Assembly (NCBI GenBank): GCA_002307145.1
Contig: DBTR01000044.1
Coordinates: 1-41,298 of the forward strand
From: Rhodospirillum sp. UBA1311
GTDB taxonomy: Bacteria > Pseudomonadota > Alphaproteobacteria > Rhodospirillales > Rhodospirillaceae
DNA: 41,298 nucleotides
Direction: 5' to 3'
Both the position numbers and the translations under genes were made by a program. This document shows, one piece after another, positions 8,833-17,789 of this stretch. The notes beneath the pieces were generated by a model. The model had not been told where the DNA came from and did not search any database. It was given only the letters and a program-made list of their open reading frames with translations. How positions within the stretch are numbered: position 1 is the stretch's first letter; every line of letters begins with the position of its first letter.

Positions 8833-9557
8833 AAAAATGGCGGGCCCACCTGAAGCCCGTCGTCGCGCCGCTGCTTAAGCGCGACGGGCAACCTCCCGAT
8901 CTGGAATTCCTGTCCATCGGCGCGGCGCGCGACGCGGGCAGCCGCCAGGGCTCGTTCTACAGCCGCTTCGTCCGCGCGATGAAACTGGTGCTTCCCGCCG
9001 CCGCCGCCCTGCTGCTCGGCGCGATCCTGCTCTGGCCCCAGCTCCAGGCCGAGCGCAACCGCTTCCAGATCGGCCTCTCCGGCCTCGACCCGCGCAACCC
9101 CGACCGCCTGCGGGTCCTGAATGCGCGCTTCCGCGGCACCGACAAGCAGAACCAGCCCTACACCGTCACCGCCGAATCCGCGTCCGAGGCGGACGCGGAG
9201 GGTCGCCAGGTCGCGCTCGACTCCCCGTCCGCCGACCTCGCGCTGTCGAGCGGCGCATGGATTCTCGCGCGCGCCCCCGAAGGCGTGTTCGATCGCGACA
9301 CCGAAACCCTGTTGCTCAAGGGGGGTGTCTCGGTGTTCCATGACGACGGCTACGAGTTCTCGTCGCCGACCGCGCGCCTGTGGCTGAAGGAAGGCCGCGC
9401 CGAGGGCGACGATCCCGCCGAAGGCCACGGCCCGGCGGGCGAGATCAAGAGCGCCGACGGCTTCCTGCTGATCGACAAGGGACGCCGGATTCTGTTCAAG
9501 GGAAAGTCCCGCCTCATCCTTCGCCCGGGAGTGAATTCGAATGCCCCAAGCAAGTAA
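8829..9557 (+). CDS. lptC: LPS export protein LptC
   Basis: LptC (242 aa) is the inner-membrane anchored periplasmic protein that passes lipopolysaccharide from LptBFG to LptA. One transmembrane helix lies near residues 53-72 (KLVLPAAAALLLGAILLWP), preceded by a positively charged cytoplasmic stretch, and a beta-rich LptC/OstA-like periplasmic region follows. The start at 8829 overlaps the kdsD stop by four bases. The end overlaps the lptA start by 17 bp. Similarity is recognised mainly from fold and position. Confidence 0.88.
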   Translation: MKKWRAHLKPVVAPLLKRDGQPPDLEFLSIGAARDAGSRQGSFYSRFVRAMKLVLPAAAALLLGAILLWPQLQAERNRFQIGLSGLDPRNPDRLRVLNARFRGTDKQNQPYTVTAESASEADAEGRQVALDSPSADLALSSGAWILARAPEGVFDRDTETLLLKGGVSVFHDDGYEFSSPTARLWLKEGRAEGDDPAEGHGPAGEIKSADGFLLIDKGRRILFKGKSRLILRPGVNSNAPSK

Positions 9558-10449
9558 TCTCCGCTCCTGGGGCCTCTGCGCCGTCGTCCTCGCCGCGCTG
9601 GCGCTGCCGCCGGTGGCTCCGGCGCGGGCGCAATCCCTCGGCATGGGCGAGCCCGGCGACCAGACTCCGGTCGAGGTCCTGGCGGACAACGGCATCGAGT
9701 GGATGCGCGACGGCAAGCGCTTCGTCGCGCGCGGCAACGCCTCGGCGAAGCGCGGCGACACCACGGTCTACGCCGACACCCTCACCGCCCACTACCGCGA
9801 AACCCAGGGCGGCAAGAGCGAACTCTGGCGCCTCGATGCCGACGGCCATACCCGCATCGCCTCGCCGACCGAAACCGCGACCGGCGACAACGCGGTCTAC
9901 GACATCGACTCCTCGGTGATGGTGCTGACCGGCAAGCCGGTGGCCAAGCTCGTCACCCCCGACACCACGGTGACCGCCAAGACCAGCCTCGAATACTGGA
10001 ATCTCAAGAAGATGGCGGTGGCGCGCGGCGACGCGGTGGTGGTGCGCGACCAGCGCCGCCTCCAGGCCGACACCCTCACCGCCTACTTCGCCGACGGCGC
10101 GACCAAGAAGACCGCCGCCAAGCCCGCGAAGACCAGCGACACCAACAAGGGCGGCGATCTTGAGATCGTCGACGCCTTCGGCCATGTCGTGATCACGACG
10201 AAAACCGAGATGGTGACCGGCGACCGTGGCCGCTACAACCTCAAGACCGGGATCGCCACGATTCTCGACAACGTCACCCTGACGCGCGGCACCGACAGCC
10301 TCAAGGGCGAGTATGCGGTGGTCGACATGAGCTCCGGGGTCAGCACGCTCTATGCCCGCGCGCCGGGCGCGAAGACCGACAAGCCCGGGCAGGTGCGCGG
10401 CGTGTTCGTGCCGAAGAAGGCCGAGCCGGTTCCCGGCGCGACGCCGTAA
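9541..10449 (+). CDS. lptA: LPS transport periplasmic protein LptA (OstA-like)
   Basis: The periplasmic bridge that carries lipopolysaccharide to the outer membrane. It has 302 aa, longer than E. coli LptA (185 aa) as is common in alphaproteobacteria. A signal peptide covers residues 1-30 (hydrophobic core WGLCAVVLAALALPPVAP, cleavage after ARA). Two OstA-type beta-jellyroll repeats follow, separated by a Lys/Ala/Thr-rich linker (TKKTAAKPAKTSDTNKGG). GGGAG lies about 9 bp before the ATG. Confidence 0.9.
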   Translation: MPQASNLRSWGLCAVVLAALALPPVAPARAQSLGMGEPGDQTPVEVLADNGIEWMRDGKRFVARGNASAKRGDTTVYADTLTAHYRETQGGKSELWRLDADGHTRIASPTETATGDNAVYDIDSSVMVLTGKPVAKLVTPDTTVTAKTSLEYWNLKKMAVARGDAVVVRDQRRLQADTLTAYFADGATKKTAAKPAKTSDTNKGGDLEIVDAFGHVVITTKTEMVTGDRGRYNLKTGIATILDNVTLTRGTDSLKGEYAVVDMSSGVSTLYARAPGAKTDKPGQVRGVFVPKKAEPVPGATP

Positions 10450-10492
10450 TCCAGGCGATATAAGCAAAAATCCGGCCAAACCGAGAAAACCG

Positions 10493-10520
10493 TTGCACCC
10501 TGTCGAAGGGTCCGGATAAT
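10493..10520 (+). promoter_or_regulatory. Candidate sigma-70 promoter for lptB-rpoN
   Basis: TTGCAC (10493-10498) and GATAAT (10515-10520) are separated by 16 bp in the 149-bp gap between lptA and lptB. This is the only substantial gap in the kdsD-to-rpoN block, so an internal promoter is plausible. Confidence 0.5.
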
Positions 10521-10598
10521 CGAGTGCCAAGCGCCGATGCCGCCAACGCGGAAAAAACGGCGCACAACGTTTCGTGCGTATTGACGGGAAGGACGAAC

Positions 10599-11387
10599 AT
10601 GACCAGCCTCGCGCCGCAGCCGCAGCCGACCTCGGCGGTCGACGCCACGCCGCAAGCCGCCGCGCTCGCGGGCCTCGTGGTTTCGGGCCTCGGCAAAAGC
10701 TTCAAGCGCCGCCCGGTCCTGCGCGACGTCTCGCTCAACGTCAAGCGCGGCGAGGCGGTCGGCCTGCTCGGCCCGAACGGCGCGGGCAAGACCACCTGCT
10801 TCTATTGCATCACCGGCCTGATCACGCCGGATGCGGGCAGCATCGCCCTCGACGGCATGGCTATCACGCCCTTGCCGATGTATCGCCGCGCCCGCCTCGG
10901 CATCGGCTACCTGCCCCAGGAAGCCTCGATCTTCCGTGGCCTCTCGGTCGAGGACAACATCAACGCGGTGCTCGAAATCGTCGAGCCGGACGCCGACGCC
11001 CGCGAGACCCAGCTCGAAGCCCTGCTCTCGGAATTCTCGGTGACGCATTTGCGCCGCGCCTCGGCGATGTCGCTCTCGGGCGGCGAGCGCCGCCGCGTCG
11101 AGATCGCCCGCGCGCTCGCCTCGCGGCCGAGCTTCATCCTCCTCGACGAGCCGCTCGCGGGCATCGACCCGATCGCGGTGGCGGAAATCCGTATCCTCGT
11201 CGCGCACCTGAAGGATCGCGGCATCGGCGTCCTGATCACCGACCACAACGTCCGCGAAACCCTCGATATCATCGACCGCGCGTACATTCTTTACGATGGC
11301 ACGGTGATGATGGAGGGCGCGCCCGCGGAGATCGTCGCCCACGAAGGCGTGCGCCGCGTCTACCTGGGCGATCGCTTCACTCTGTAA
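10599..11387 (+). CDS. lptB: LPS export ABC transporter ATPase LptB
   Basis: The ATPase (262 aa) that powers LPS extraction from the inner membrane with LptFG. Walker A is [10 protein letters not shown], the Q-loop region is GYLPQEAS, the signature is LSGGERRR, Walker B is [12 protein letters not shown], and the H-loop is LITDHN. The start at 10599 follows GGAAGGACGAAC; the frame runs further upstream without a ribosome site. An extra N-terminal stretch of about 25 Pro/Gln/Ala-rich residues precedes the ABC fold. rpoN follows 17 bp later, the usual alphaproteobacterial arrangement. Confidence 0.95.
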   Translation: MTSLAPQPQPTSAVDATPQAAALAGLVVSGLGKSFKRRPVLRDVSLNVKRGEAVGLLGPNGAGKTTCFYCITGLITPDAGSIALDGMAITPLPMYRRARLGIGYLPQEASIFRGLSVEDNINAVLEIVEPDADARETQLEALLSEFSVTHLRRASAMSLSGGERRRVEIARALASRPSFILLDEPLAGIDPIAVAEIRILVAHLKDRGIGVLITDHNVRETLDIIDRAYILYDGTVMMEGAPAEIVAHEGVRRVYLGDRFTL

Positions 11388-11404
11388 AGGTTGAATGACC
11401 GGCG

Positions 11405-12904
11405 ATGGCGATTTCCCCAAGGCTTGAGCTTCGGCAGTCCCAGTCGCTGGTGATGACGCCCCAGCTGCAACAGGCGATCAAGCTGTTGCAGATGTCGAAC
11501 ATCGAGCTGTCCACCTTCGTCGACCAGGAACTCGAACGCAATCCGCTGCTCGAACGCGAGGACGAGCGCCCCGATCCCGACGCCTCCGCGCCCGAAATCG
11601 AACCCGCCTCCACCGCCGAGGCGCCGATGCTCGACAGCCCGAGCGGCGGCGACGAAAGCCCGCTCGACGTCGAGGTCGACAACACCTTCACCAACAGCGA
11701 CCGCGCCGAAGACGGCGGCGACGCCTCGGGCAACTTCGGCCCCAACGACAACCTCGGCCGCTACGGCAACGGCGCCTACGATGGCGAGGGCAACGTCCTC
11801 GAACAGACCGTCGGCGAGGCGATCAGCCTGCGCCAGCACCTGATGACCCAGTTGGGCCTCTCCTGCGTCGACCCCGCCGAGCGGATGATCGGCGCGTACC
11901 TCATCGACATGCTCGACGACGCGGGCTACATCGCCCAGCCGCTTTCCACCGCCGCCGCCGCGCTCGGCTGCGACATCGCCGAAATCGAGCGGATGTTGAA
12001 ACTGGTGCAGGGCTTCGACCCGGTCGGCGTGTTCGCCCGCTCGCTGAAGGAGTGCCTCGCGCTCCAGCTCGCCGACCGCAACCGCCTCGACCCGGCGATC
12101 CAGGCACTGCTCGACAACCTCGAACTCCTCGCCAAACGCGACCTCGCGCGGCTGAAGAAAGTCTGCGGCGTCGACGACGAAGACCTCGCCGAAATGATCA
12201 TGGAGATCCGCGCCCTCGACCCGAAGCCGGCGGCGAGCTTCGAGCCGGTGCGCGAGCATCTGGTCGAGCCCGACATCCTGATGCGCCCCGACGCGGCGGG
12301 CGGCTGGGTAATCGAGCTCAACACCGATACCCTGCCCCGCGTCCTCGTCGCCAACCGCTACTACGCCGAAGTCAGCGCGAAAGCGGACCGCGAGACCAAG
12401 ACCTTCCTCAACGAACAGTTCCAGTCGGCCAACTGGCTGGTGAAGTCGCTGCACCAACGCGCCACCACCATCCTCAAGGTCGCCTCCGAGATCGTGCGCC
12501 AGCAGTCGGGCTTTTTCAGCCACGGCGTGTCGGCATTGAAGCCCTTGATTCTCCGCGATATCGCCGAGGCGATCGGGATGCACGAAAGCACGGTTTCGCG
12601 CGTCACCACGAACAAATACCTGTCGTCGCCGCGCGGCGTCTACGAGCTGAAGTTCTTCTTCACCCAGGCGCTCGCCTCCAACGAAGGCGGCGCGGCCCAC
12701 TCGGCGGAAGCGGTGCGCCACAAGATCAAGACCCTGATCGAATCCGAAGCCGGGGACGCGGTATTTTCCGACGACCGGATCGCCGAAATCCTCCAGGCCG
12801 ACGGCATCGACATCGCGCGCCGCACCGTGGCGAAATACCGCGAAGCGATGAAAATCGCCCCCTCCTCCCAGCGTCGCCGCGAAAAGCGCCTCAAACTTCC
12901 GTGA
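11405..12904 (+). CDS. rpoN: RNA polymerase sigma-54 factor
   Basis: Sigma-54 (499 aa) recognises -24/-12 promoters and needs an AAA+ activator. Region I is Gln-rich (QSLVMTPQLQQAIKLLQMSN), followed by an acidic linker (residues about 55-125), the core-binding region, the helix-turn-helix and the RpoN box ARRTVAKYRE at about residues 471-480. It is complete. In this window it may be relevant to the formate hydrogenlyase island, since such genes are sigma-54 dependent in E. coli. Confidence 0.97.
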   Translation: MAISPRLELRQSQSLVMTPQLQQAIKLLQMSNIELSTFVDQELERNPLLEREDERPDPDASAPEIEPASTAEAPMLDSPSGGDESPLDVEVDNTFTNSDRAEDGGDASGNFGPNDNLGRYGNGAYDGEGNVLEQTVGEAISLRQHLMTQLGLSCVDPAERMIGAYLIDMLDDAGYIAQPLSTAAAALGCDIAEIERMLKLVQGFDPVGVFARSLKECLALQLADRNRLDPAIQALLDNLELLAKRDLARLKKVCGVDDEDLAEMIMEIRALDPKPAASFEPVREHLVEPDILMRPDAAGGWVIELNTDTLPRVLVANRYYAEVSAKADRETKTFLNEQFQSANWLVKSLHQRATTILKVASEIVRQQSGFFSHGVSALKPLILRDIAEAIGMHESTVSRVTTNKYLSSPRGVYELKFFFTQALASNEGGAAHSAEAVRHKIKTLIESEAGDAVFSDDRIAEILQADGIDIARRTVAKYREAMKIAPSSQRRREKRLKLP

Positions 12905-13165
12905 TCCCGATTCTACCCCCGGAAATTTTCAAAACCCCGGGCAATCCCGCAATTTCGTGCCCATATCCATCTCAAGGGGTTCAACAACAGACGAGGCCGG
13001 ACGGACATCTTGACCACATCGGAGGGGCCTTTCGCTTCCCGCCGCCCTTTTTCGAGGGAACACGGGTCGTCGCTCTCCGGTAAGACCACAGACGACGTTC
13101 AATGGGCGCCCCGTCGTCCAGAATGACGGGATCACGGAGCGCCGCAGTCAGGTAGGACGCATGCC

Positions 13166-13750
13166 ATGGAAATTACCGTCAAAGGCAAACAGATCGACCT
13201 CGGAGATGCATTTCGGGGGCACGCCGACACCATTCTCGGCCAACTCGTCGAAAAGTACTTCGACCGTGCCATCGACGCCGCCGTCATCATCTCGAAAGAC
13301 GCCCACCTGGTGAAAGCCGACATCTCGGTGCACCCGATCAGCGGCCTGACCTTGCAGTCGGCCGCGAGCGGCAACGACCCCTACGCCGCCCTCGACGGCG
13401 CCGCCGAGAAAATCGCGAAGCAGTTGCGACGCTACAAGCGCCGCCTCACCGCGCATGCGAAGCCCAAGCTCGAAGCCGAGGACGCGATCCTCGCGCAGCA
13501 GTTCATCATCAAGCCCGAGCCGGTGGACACCGAGCTTCCCGCCGAGGAAAACGCCCCGGTGATCGTCGCCGAAATGGCGCACGACGTTCCCGACTGCACC
13601 GTCTCGGGCGCGGTCATGCGGCTTGACCTTTCCGATACAAACGCCATTCTGTTTCGGAACAGTTCCCATGGCCGCCTCAACATGGTCTACCGTCGGCAGG
13701 ACGGGAACATCGGCTGGGTAGACCCCGAGGCAACCAACGGCAAAGGCTGA
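13166..13750 (+). CDS. hpf: Ribosome hibernation promoting factor, long form
   Basis: Binds the 30S subunit and drives ribosome dimerisation in stationary phase. It has 194 aa. The N-terminal ribosome-binding domain (MEITVKGKQIDLGDAFRGHA to about residue 100, ending RYKRRLTAH) is followed by a linker. The C-terminal dimerisation domain has the typical NAILFRNSSHGRLNMVYRRQDGNIGWVDP segment (residues 155-185, quoted in parts: FRNSSHGRLNMVYRR, DGNIGWVDP). AGGTAGGACGC lies before the ATG. The location between rpoN and ptsN is the classic one. The 261-bp gap upstream shows no clear element. Confidence 0.94.
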   Translation: MEITVKGKQIDLGDAFRGHADTILGQLVEKYFDRAIDAAVIISKDAHLVKADISVHPISGLTLQSAASGNDPYAALDGAAEKIAKQLRRYKRRLTAHAKPKLEAEDAILAQQFIIKPEPVDTELPAEENAPVIVAEMAHDVPDCTVSGAVMRLDLSDTNAILFRNSSHGRLNMVYRRQDGNIGWVDPEATNGKG

Positions 13751-13804
13751 ATTGCCGCACGTCGCACAAATCGAGGGCGACCTTTAGGTTTGCCCGATGG
13801 CACG

Positions 13805-13831
13805 GGAGCCGCGCTCGCAAGGCGTGGCTCC
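13805..13831. other. Stem-loop between hpf and ptsN
   Basis: GGAGCCGCGC and GCGTGGCTCC form a 10-bp stem with one G-U pair and a 7-nt loop. An A-tract, not a T-tract, follows on the plus strand, so it is not a canonical terminator. It could be an RNA-processing or attenuation structure in the ptsN leader. Confidence 0.4.
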
Positions 13832-13903
13832 TCCGTCAAAAAAAACACGCGCGCGATTCGAATAAACCGGGTAAACCGGTCGCGTGGATGGATCGAGGAC
13901 AAT

Positions 13904-14368
13904 ATGACCCTGGCAGAGTTGATCGCACCGAACGCGGTGATCGCAGCCCTCAAGGCCAATAGCAAGAAGCAGGCGCTCCAGTTGCTCGCCCAGAAGGCCG
14001 CCGACGTCACCGGGCTGAAGGAAGGCGCGATTCTTGAAGGATTGCTCGAACGCGAACGCCTGGGCTCCACCGGCGTCGGCAATGGCATCGCGATCCCGCA
14101 TGCCAAGCTCACTGGCATCGACCGCCTGTACGGCATCTTCGCGCGCCTCGACCACCCGGTCGATTTCGATTCGATCGACGACCATCCGGTCGACCTGATG
14201 TGCCTGCTGATCGCCCCCGAAGGCGCGGGCGCGGACCACCTGAAGGCGCTCGCCCGGGTCTCCCGCCTGCTGCGCGACAAGGGCACCTGCGAGAAGCTCC
14301 GCGGCGCCACCGACGCCGACGCCCTCTACGCCCTTCTCCTCGATTCCGAACGCTCGCGCGCGGCCTAA
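13904..14368 (+). CDS. ptsN: Nitrogen PTS enzyme IIA (EIIA-Ntr)
   Basis: A regulatory phosphoacceptor of the nitrogen-related PTS (154 aa), phosphorylated by NPr. The site is His66 in GNGIAIPHAKL. The domain spans the whole protein. The start at 13904 is chosen because GATCGAGGACAAT precedes it; the frame extends about 38 codons upstream through an A-rich, non-conserved stretch. No transport domain is attached. Confidence 0.93.
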   Translation: MTLAELIAPNAVIAALKANSKKQALQLLAQKAADVTGLKEGAILEGLLERERLGSTGVGNGIAIPHAKLTGIDRLYGIFARLDHPVDFDSIDDHPVDLMCLLIAPEGAGADHLKALARVSRLLRDKGTCEKLRGATDADALYALLLDSERSRAA

Positions 14369-14473
14369 GCCGCCGCCCGCGTTCGCCTCGGCCGGTTCCT
14401 TGCCCAGGACCAGAACGATCCCGGACATCTTCGTACAGTCCGCCAGTTCCCGCCCGGACAGGAGATTTCGGTC

Positions 14474-14884
14474 ATGCTTACCTTGCCCACCCAAAGCTAC
14501 GAATACGTTCTCGACGTCGGGCCGGACGACATCGACGCCATGGGCCACGTCAACAATGCCGTCTATCTCCAGTGGATCCAGGTCGCGGTCCTCCGCCACT
14601 GGCGCCGCTTCGCCCCGACGGACGTCGTGGCGGCCCGCCTGTGGGTCGCGCTCAAGCACGAAATCCGCTATCGCCAACCCGCGTTTCTCGACGACCGCGT
14701 GGTGGTCCGCCTGCTCCTCGACAAATTGCGTGGAGCGCTCGCCTTCTACCGCGCCGACATCGACCGCGAGAACGAAACGCTCGCCGAGGTCAAAAGCTGC
14801 TGGTGCTGCCTCGACGCCGTCACCCGCAAGCCGGTGCGCCTCGCCCGCGACATCGTCGCCCGCTTCCTCCCACCCGAGGCTTGA
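14474..14884 (+). CDS. Acyl-CoA thioesterase, 4-hydroxybenzoyl-CoA thioesterase-like hotdog fold
   Basis: A 136-aa single hotdog-fold protein. The helix motif DIDAMGHVNNAVYLQWIQ carries the Asp and the His-Val-Asn-Asn stretch typical of the 4HBT/YbgC family, which hydrolyses acyl-CoA thioesters. The strand region FLDDRVVVRLLLDKLRG also fits. AGGAGATTTCGGTC precedes the ATG. The exact substrate cannot be read from sequence. It lies 105 bp after ptsN and is convergent with hsp20. Confidence 0.85.
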   Translation: MLTLPTQSYEYVLDVGPDDIDAMGHVNNAVYLQWIQVAVLRHWRRFAPTDVVAARLWVALKHEIRYRQPAFLDDRVVVRLLLDKLRGALAFYRADIDRENETLAEVKSCWCCLDAVTRKPVRLARDIVARFLPPEA

Positions 14885-14896
14885 GCGAAGGGAGTT

Positions 14897-15083
14897 CCAG
14901 GGGCGCCCCCTGGACCCCGCCGTGGCGCCTTAGCCCCCGAACCCCTTCGACTTGGTTTTTGCGCGCAGCGCCATAAGCCCGTCACGCCGCGTGACGGGAC
15001 GATGGCGCTGACGCGCGGCCCAAAAATTCGTGAGGTCGAGGAGGCCCGGCCTCCTCGCGGGGCCTGGGGCTGCGCCCCGGCCT
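14897..15083. repeat. Composite intergenic repeat, copy B (between convergent genes)
   Basis: This fills the gap between the 3' ends of the thioesterase and hsp20 genes. The order is hairpin CCAGGGG-CGC-CCCCTGG (14897-14913), conserved core GGTTTTTGCGCGCAGCGCC (from 14954), a CACGCCGCGTGACGGG segment, a perfect 21-bp palindrome (10-bp arms 15037-15046 and 15048-15057) and a terminal GGGGCTGCGCCCC-type hairpin. It aligns with copy A at 5491-5740 almost module by module. Confidence 0.7.
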
Positions 15084-15086
15084 TCC

Positions 15087-15551
15087 CTACTCGTCCTGCT
15101 TCGCGTCGATGGTCATCGGGCTCGGAGCCTTGGGCGCACCCTTGCCGATCTTGATCTCGCGCACCTGGGTTTCCGGCGGCGGGCGGCTCAAATCGATGTG
15201 GAGCAGGCCACGGTCGAGGGACGCGCCGGTGACTTCGATGCCTTCGGCGAGGACGAAGCTGCGTTGGAATTGGCGGGCGGCGATGCCGCGATGAAGGAAG
15301 ATCCGTTCGCTCTCGTCGGCGGCGATGCGCCCCGCGACGGTGAGCTGGTTGGCTTCGAGGGTGACCGAGAGTTCGGCTTCGGAGAAACCCGCCACCGCGA
15401 GGGTGATGCGCAGGCCGTCGGCGGCGATTTGTTCGATGTTGTAGGGGGGATAGCCCTCGGCGGAGGTCTTCGAGATCCGATCGAGCATGCGCTCGAAGTG
15501 GTCGAAGCCGAGGAGCAACGGGCTATTGAAGGTTCCGGACACGCGCGCCAT
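15087..15551 (-). CDS. Small heat-shock protein, Hsp20/IbpA family
   Basis: An ATP-independent holdase of 154 aa that binds unfolding proteins. The N-terminus has the IbpA-like GFDHFERMLDR and YPPYNIE segments. The alpha-crystallin domain covers roughly residues 38-135 (ITLAVAGFSEAELSV, IAARQFQRSFVLAEGIEV), and a C-terminal REIKIG gives the I-x-I anchor. The start at 15551 follows GGAGACC and begins at the conserved family N-terminus; the frame runs open further upstream. Confidence 0.92.
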   Translation of the reverse strand: MARVSGTFNSPLLLGFDHFERMLDRISKTSAEGYPPYNIEQIAADGLRITLAVAGFSEAELSVTLEANQLTVAGRIAADESERIFLHRGIAARQFQRSFVLAEGIEVTGASLDRGLLHIDLSRPPPETQVREIKIGKGAPKAPSPMTIDAKQDE

Positions 15552-15923
15552 CGCTTGGTCTCCACTGTCGGCCCGCTGGGCCGGTCCGCCGAGGGCGCGA
15601 CCGGCGGCATCACGGCGCCGTAGGTTTGCGGGCCCACGAACCGCGGCGCCCAGTTTGGGCCGCCTGCCGCCCCCGCCGGTTTGGGGGGAGCCTTGGCGCG
15701 GCCCGGTGCTGGAACTGAATGTCGCGGCATGTCCGCGCCACGTCAAGCCGGAGCCGGGGTTTCACCTTCTTTTGCCGGGAATTTTCATGGCGATTGTGTT
15801 ATGTACGCAGACCCAGCCAGCCCGCGCGTTTCCCAAGCGGCGACGGACCTCCGGCCGACGCATATTTCCGGCCGACCCGCCTGTGACGGCAGGATTGCGT
15901 TGTGAATATTTAAGGAGCATCCG
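15552..15923. other. Intergenic region hsp20/sulP, no recognised element
   Basis: A 372-bp divergent spacer. A heat-shock promoter for hsp20 and a promoter for the SulP gene are expected, but I could not pick convincing -35/-10 pairs. The right end (GAATATTTAAGGAGC) is AT-richer and carries the SulP ribosome site. Confidence 0.3.
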
Positions 15924-17567
15924 ATGAGTTCCGCAAACGGCTTCGCGCTCGGAGCCATAACCGGCATTCGTTTCACCAACATCCGGGGCGACATCTACGG
16001 CGGCGTGACCGCGGCGGTGGTCGCCCTGCCGTTGGCCCTGGCGTTCGGCGTGGCATCGGGCGTAGGCGCGATCGCGGGCCTTTACGGCGCGATTTTCGTC
16101 GGCCTGTTCGCGGCGATGTTCGGCGGCACCAACACCCAGGTTTCCGGACCGACCGGCCCGATGACCGTGGTGATGGCCTCGATCTTCACCCACTTCGCCG
16201 ACCAGCCCGCGCTCGCGTTCACCACGGTGATCCTGGGCGGCGCGCTGCAGATCGTCTTCGGCGTGCTGAAGCTCGGGCGCTATGTCGCCTACGTGCCGTT
16301 CACGGTGATCTCGGGCTTCATGAGCGGCATCGGCTGCATCATCATCGCGATCGAGGTCGCGCCGCTGTTCGGCCACCCGGCCTCGACCCACGGCATTCTC
16401 GAAGCGATCAGCCTGATCCCGGGTGCGATCATGCACCCCGGCCTCGACGCGACGGTCATCGGCCTCGTCACCCTCGGCATCGTGATCTTCACCCCGAAGG
16501 CGATCGCGCGGTTCGTTCCGCCGCCGCTGATCGCGCTGATCGCGGGCACCCTCGGCGTGCTGTGGATCCTGCCCGGCGCGCCAGTGATCGGCGAAATTCC
16601 GACCGGCCTGCCGAGCCCGATCCTGCCGCACATCTCCCTCGCGAGCCTGTCGCAGGTGCTGGTTTCGGCGTTTATCCTCGCGGTGCTCGGCACCATCGAC
16701 AGCCTGCTCACCTCGCTGATCGCCGACAACGTCACCGGCACCCATCACAACTCCGACAAGGAACTGATCGGCCAGGGCATCGGCAATATGGCGGCGGGCC
16801 TGTTCGGCGGCATCCCGGGCGCGGGCGCGACGATGCGCACCATGGTCAACATCCGCGCCGGGGCGCGCACGCCGCTCTCGGGCACGATCCATGCGCTGGT
16901 GCTGCTGGCGCTGGTGGCGGGCCTCGCGCCGCTGGCCGAGAACATTCCGCTCGCGGTGCTGGCGGGCATCCTGCTCAAAGTCGGCTACGACATCATCGAC
17001 TGGGACTACCTGAAGCGGGTGCGCGGCGACGACATCGCGGGCGTGGCGGTGATGGCGACGGTGCTGGTGCTGACGGTGCTCGTCGACCTGATCATGGCGG
17101 TGGGCGTCGGCATCATCATGGCGTCGCTGATCAGCGCCTCGAAGATGTCGAACATCGAGATCCGGCAGCTCTCGGTGATCGGCAAGGACTGGGAGAGCGT
17201 GCCGATGGACGAGGCCGACCGCAAGCTGCTCGCGGCGGCGGCGGGGCGAATCCTGTTGATCCACTTCAACGGCGCGTTCAGCTTCTGCTCTGCGAACACG
17301 ATCTCGCGCGCGGTGCCGGACTTCCAGGACGAGAAGGTGGTGCTGATCGACTGCTCGGACCAGACCAGCTTCGACACCAGCACGGTGATGGCGATCGACG
17401 CGGTGGTGCAGCGGGCGCTGTCGCAGGGCATCGCGGTGGTGTTCGCTGGCGTCGGCAACCCGGCGATCACCCTGCTCGAAAACATGCGCGTCCTCGACGA
17501 CATCCCCGCCGAGAACCGCCTGGCGACCCGCACCGCGGCACTCGAACGCGCCGCCCTGCTCGCCTGA
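15924..17567 (+). CDS. SulP-family anion transporter with STAS domain
   Basis: A 547-aa SLC26/SulP transporter with about 12-14 transmembrane segments (residues 25-420). A cytoplasmic STAS domain follows (about 440-545: RILLIHFNGAFSFCSANTI, VVLIDCSDQTSFDTSTVMAID). The signature segment GDIYGGVTAAVVALPLALAFG marks the N-terminus. Candidate substrates are sulfate, bicarbonate or C4-dicarboxylates; the sequence does not decide. The ribosome site TTTAAGGAGC is strong. It is a single gene closed by a clear terminator. Confidence 0.93.
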   Translation: MSSANGFALGAITGIRFTNIRGDIYGGVTAAVVALPLALAFGVASGVGAIAGLYGAIFVGLFAAMFGGTNTQVSGPTGPMTVVMASIFTHFADQPALAFTTVILGGALQIVFGVLKLGRYVAYVPFTVISGFMSGIGCIIIAIEVAPLFGHPASTHGILEAISLIPGAIMHPGLDATVIGLVTLGIVIFTPKAIARFVPPPLIALIAGTLGVLWILPGAPVIGEIPTGLPSPILPHISLASLSQVLVSAFILAVLGTIDSLLTSLIADNVTGTHHNSDKELIGQGIGNMAAGLFGGIPGAGATMRTMVNIRAGARTPLSGTIHALVLLALVAGLAPLAENIPLAVLAGILLKVGYDIIDWDYLKRVRGDDIAGVAVMATVLVLTVLVDLIMAVGVGIIMASLISASKMSNIEIRQLSVIGKDWESVPMDEADRKLLAAAAGRILLIHFNGAFSFCSANTISRAVPDFQDEKVVLIDCSDQTSFDTSTVMAIDAVVQRALSQGIAVVFAGVGNPAITLLENMRVLDDIPAENRLATRTAALERAALLA

Positions 17568-17580
17568 CGCCCGCCGATCC

Positions 17581-17613
17581 TGCCGGAGGACTTCACCGTC
17601 CTCCGGCATTTTT
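17581..17613 (+). terminator. Rho-independent terminator of the SulP gene
   Basis: A perfect 11-bp stem TGCCGGAGGAC/GTCCTCCGGCA with loop TTCACC is followed by TTTTT. It lies 13 bp after the stop codon. Confidence 0.95.
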
Positions 17614-17685
17614 GTGGCCGTCGGCTTGCGGCTCGGGCATGCCGCCCCGCGACTTTCGCGGGTGACAGGCCGCGCCAAAGCCACT

Positions 17686-17713
17686 ATGACACTTCCGCGT
17701 ACCATTTATGACA
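17686..17713 (-). promoter_or_regulatory. Candidate Pho-type box upstream of pit
   Basis: Read on the minus strand there are two TGTCAT half-sites, at 17708-17713 and 17686-17691. They are 22 bp apart, that is two 11-bp turns; the first extends as TGTCATAAAT. PhoB sites are TGTCAT repeats on an 11-bp period. The middle repeat is degenerate here. The site lies 77 bp before the TTG start of the phosphate transporter. Confidence 0.35.
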
Positions 17714-17789
17714 TTCCGGAAGTCGGCGCGCGGCTTGCCCCGCCCCACGGCCCGCCCTTCGGCGGCTCCGCTTCCGAAGCGGGGATCTC

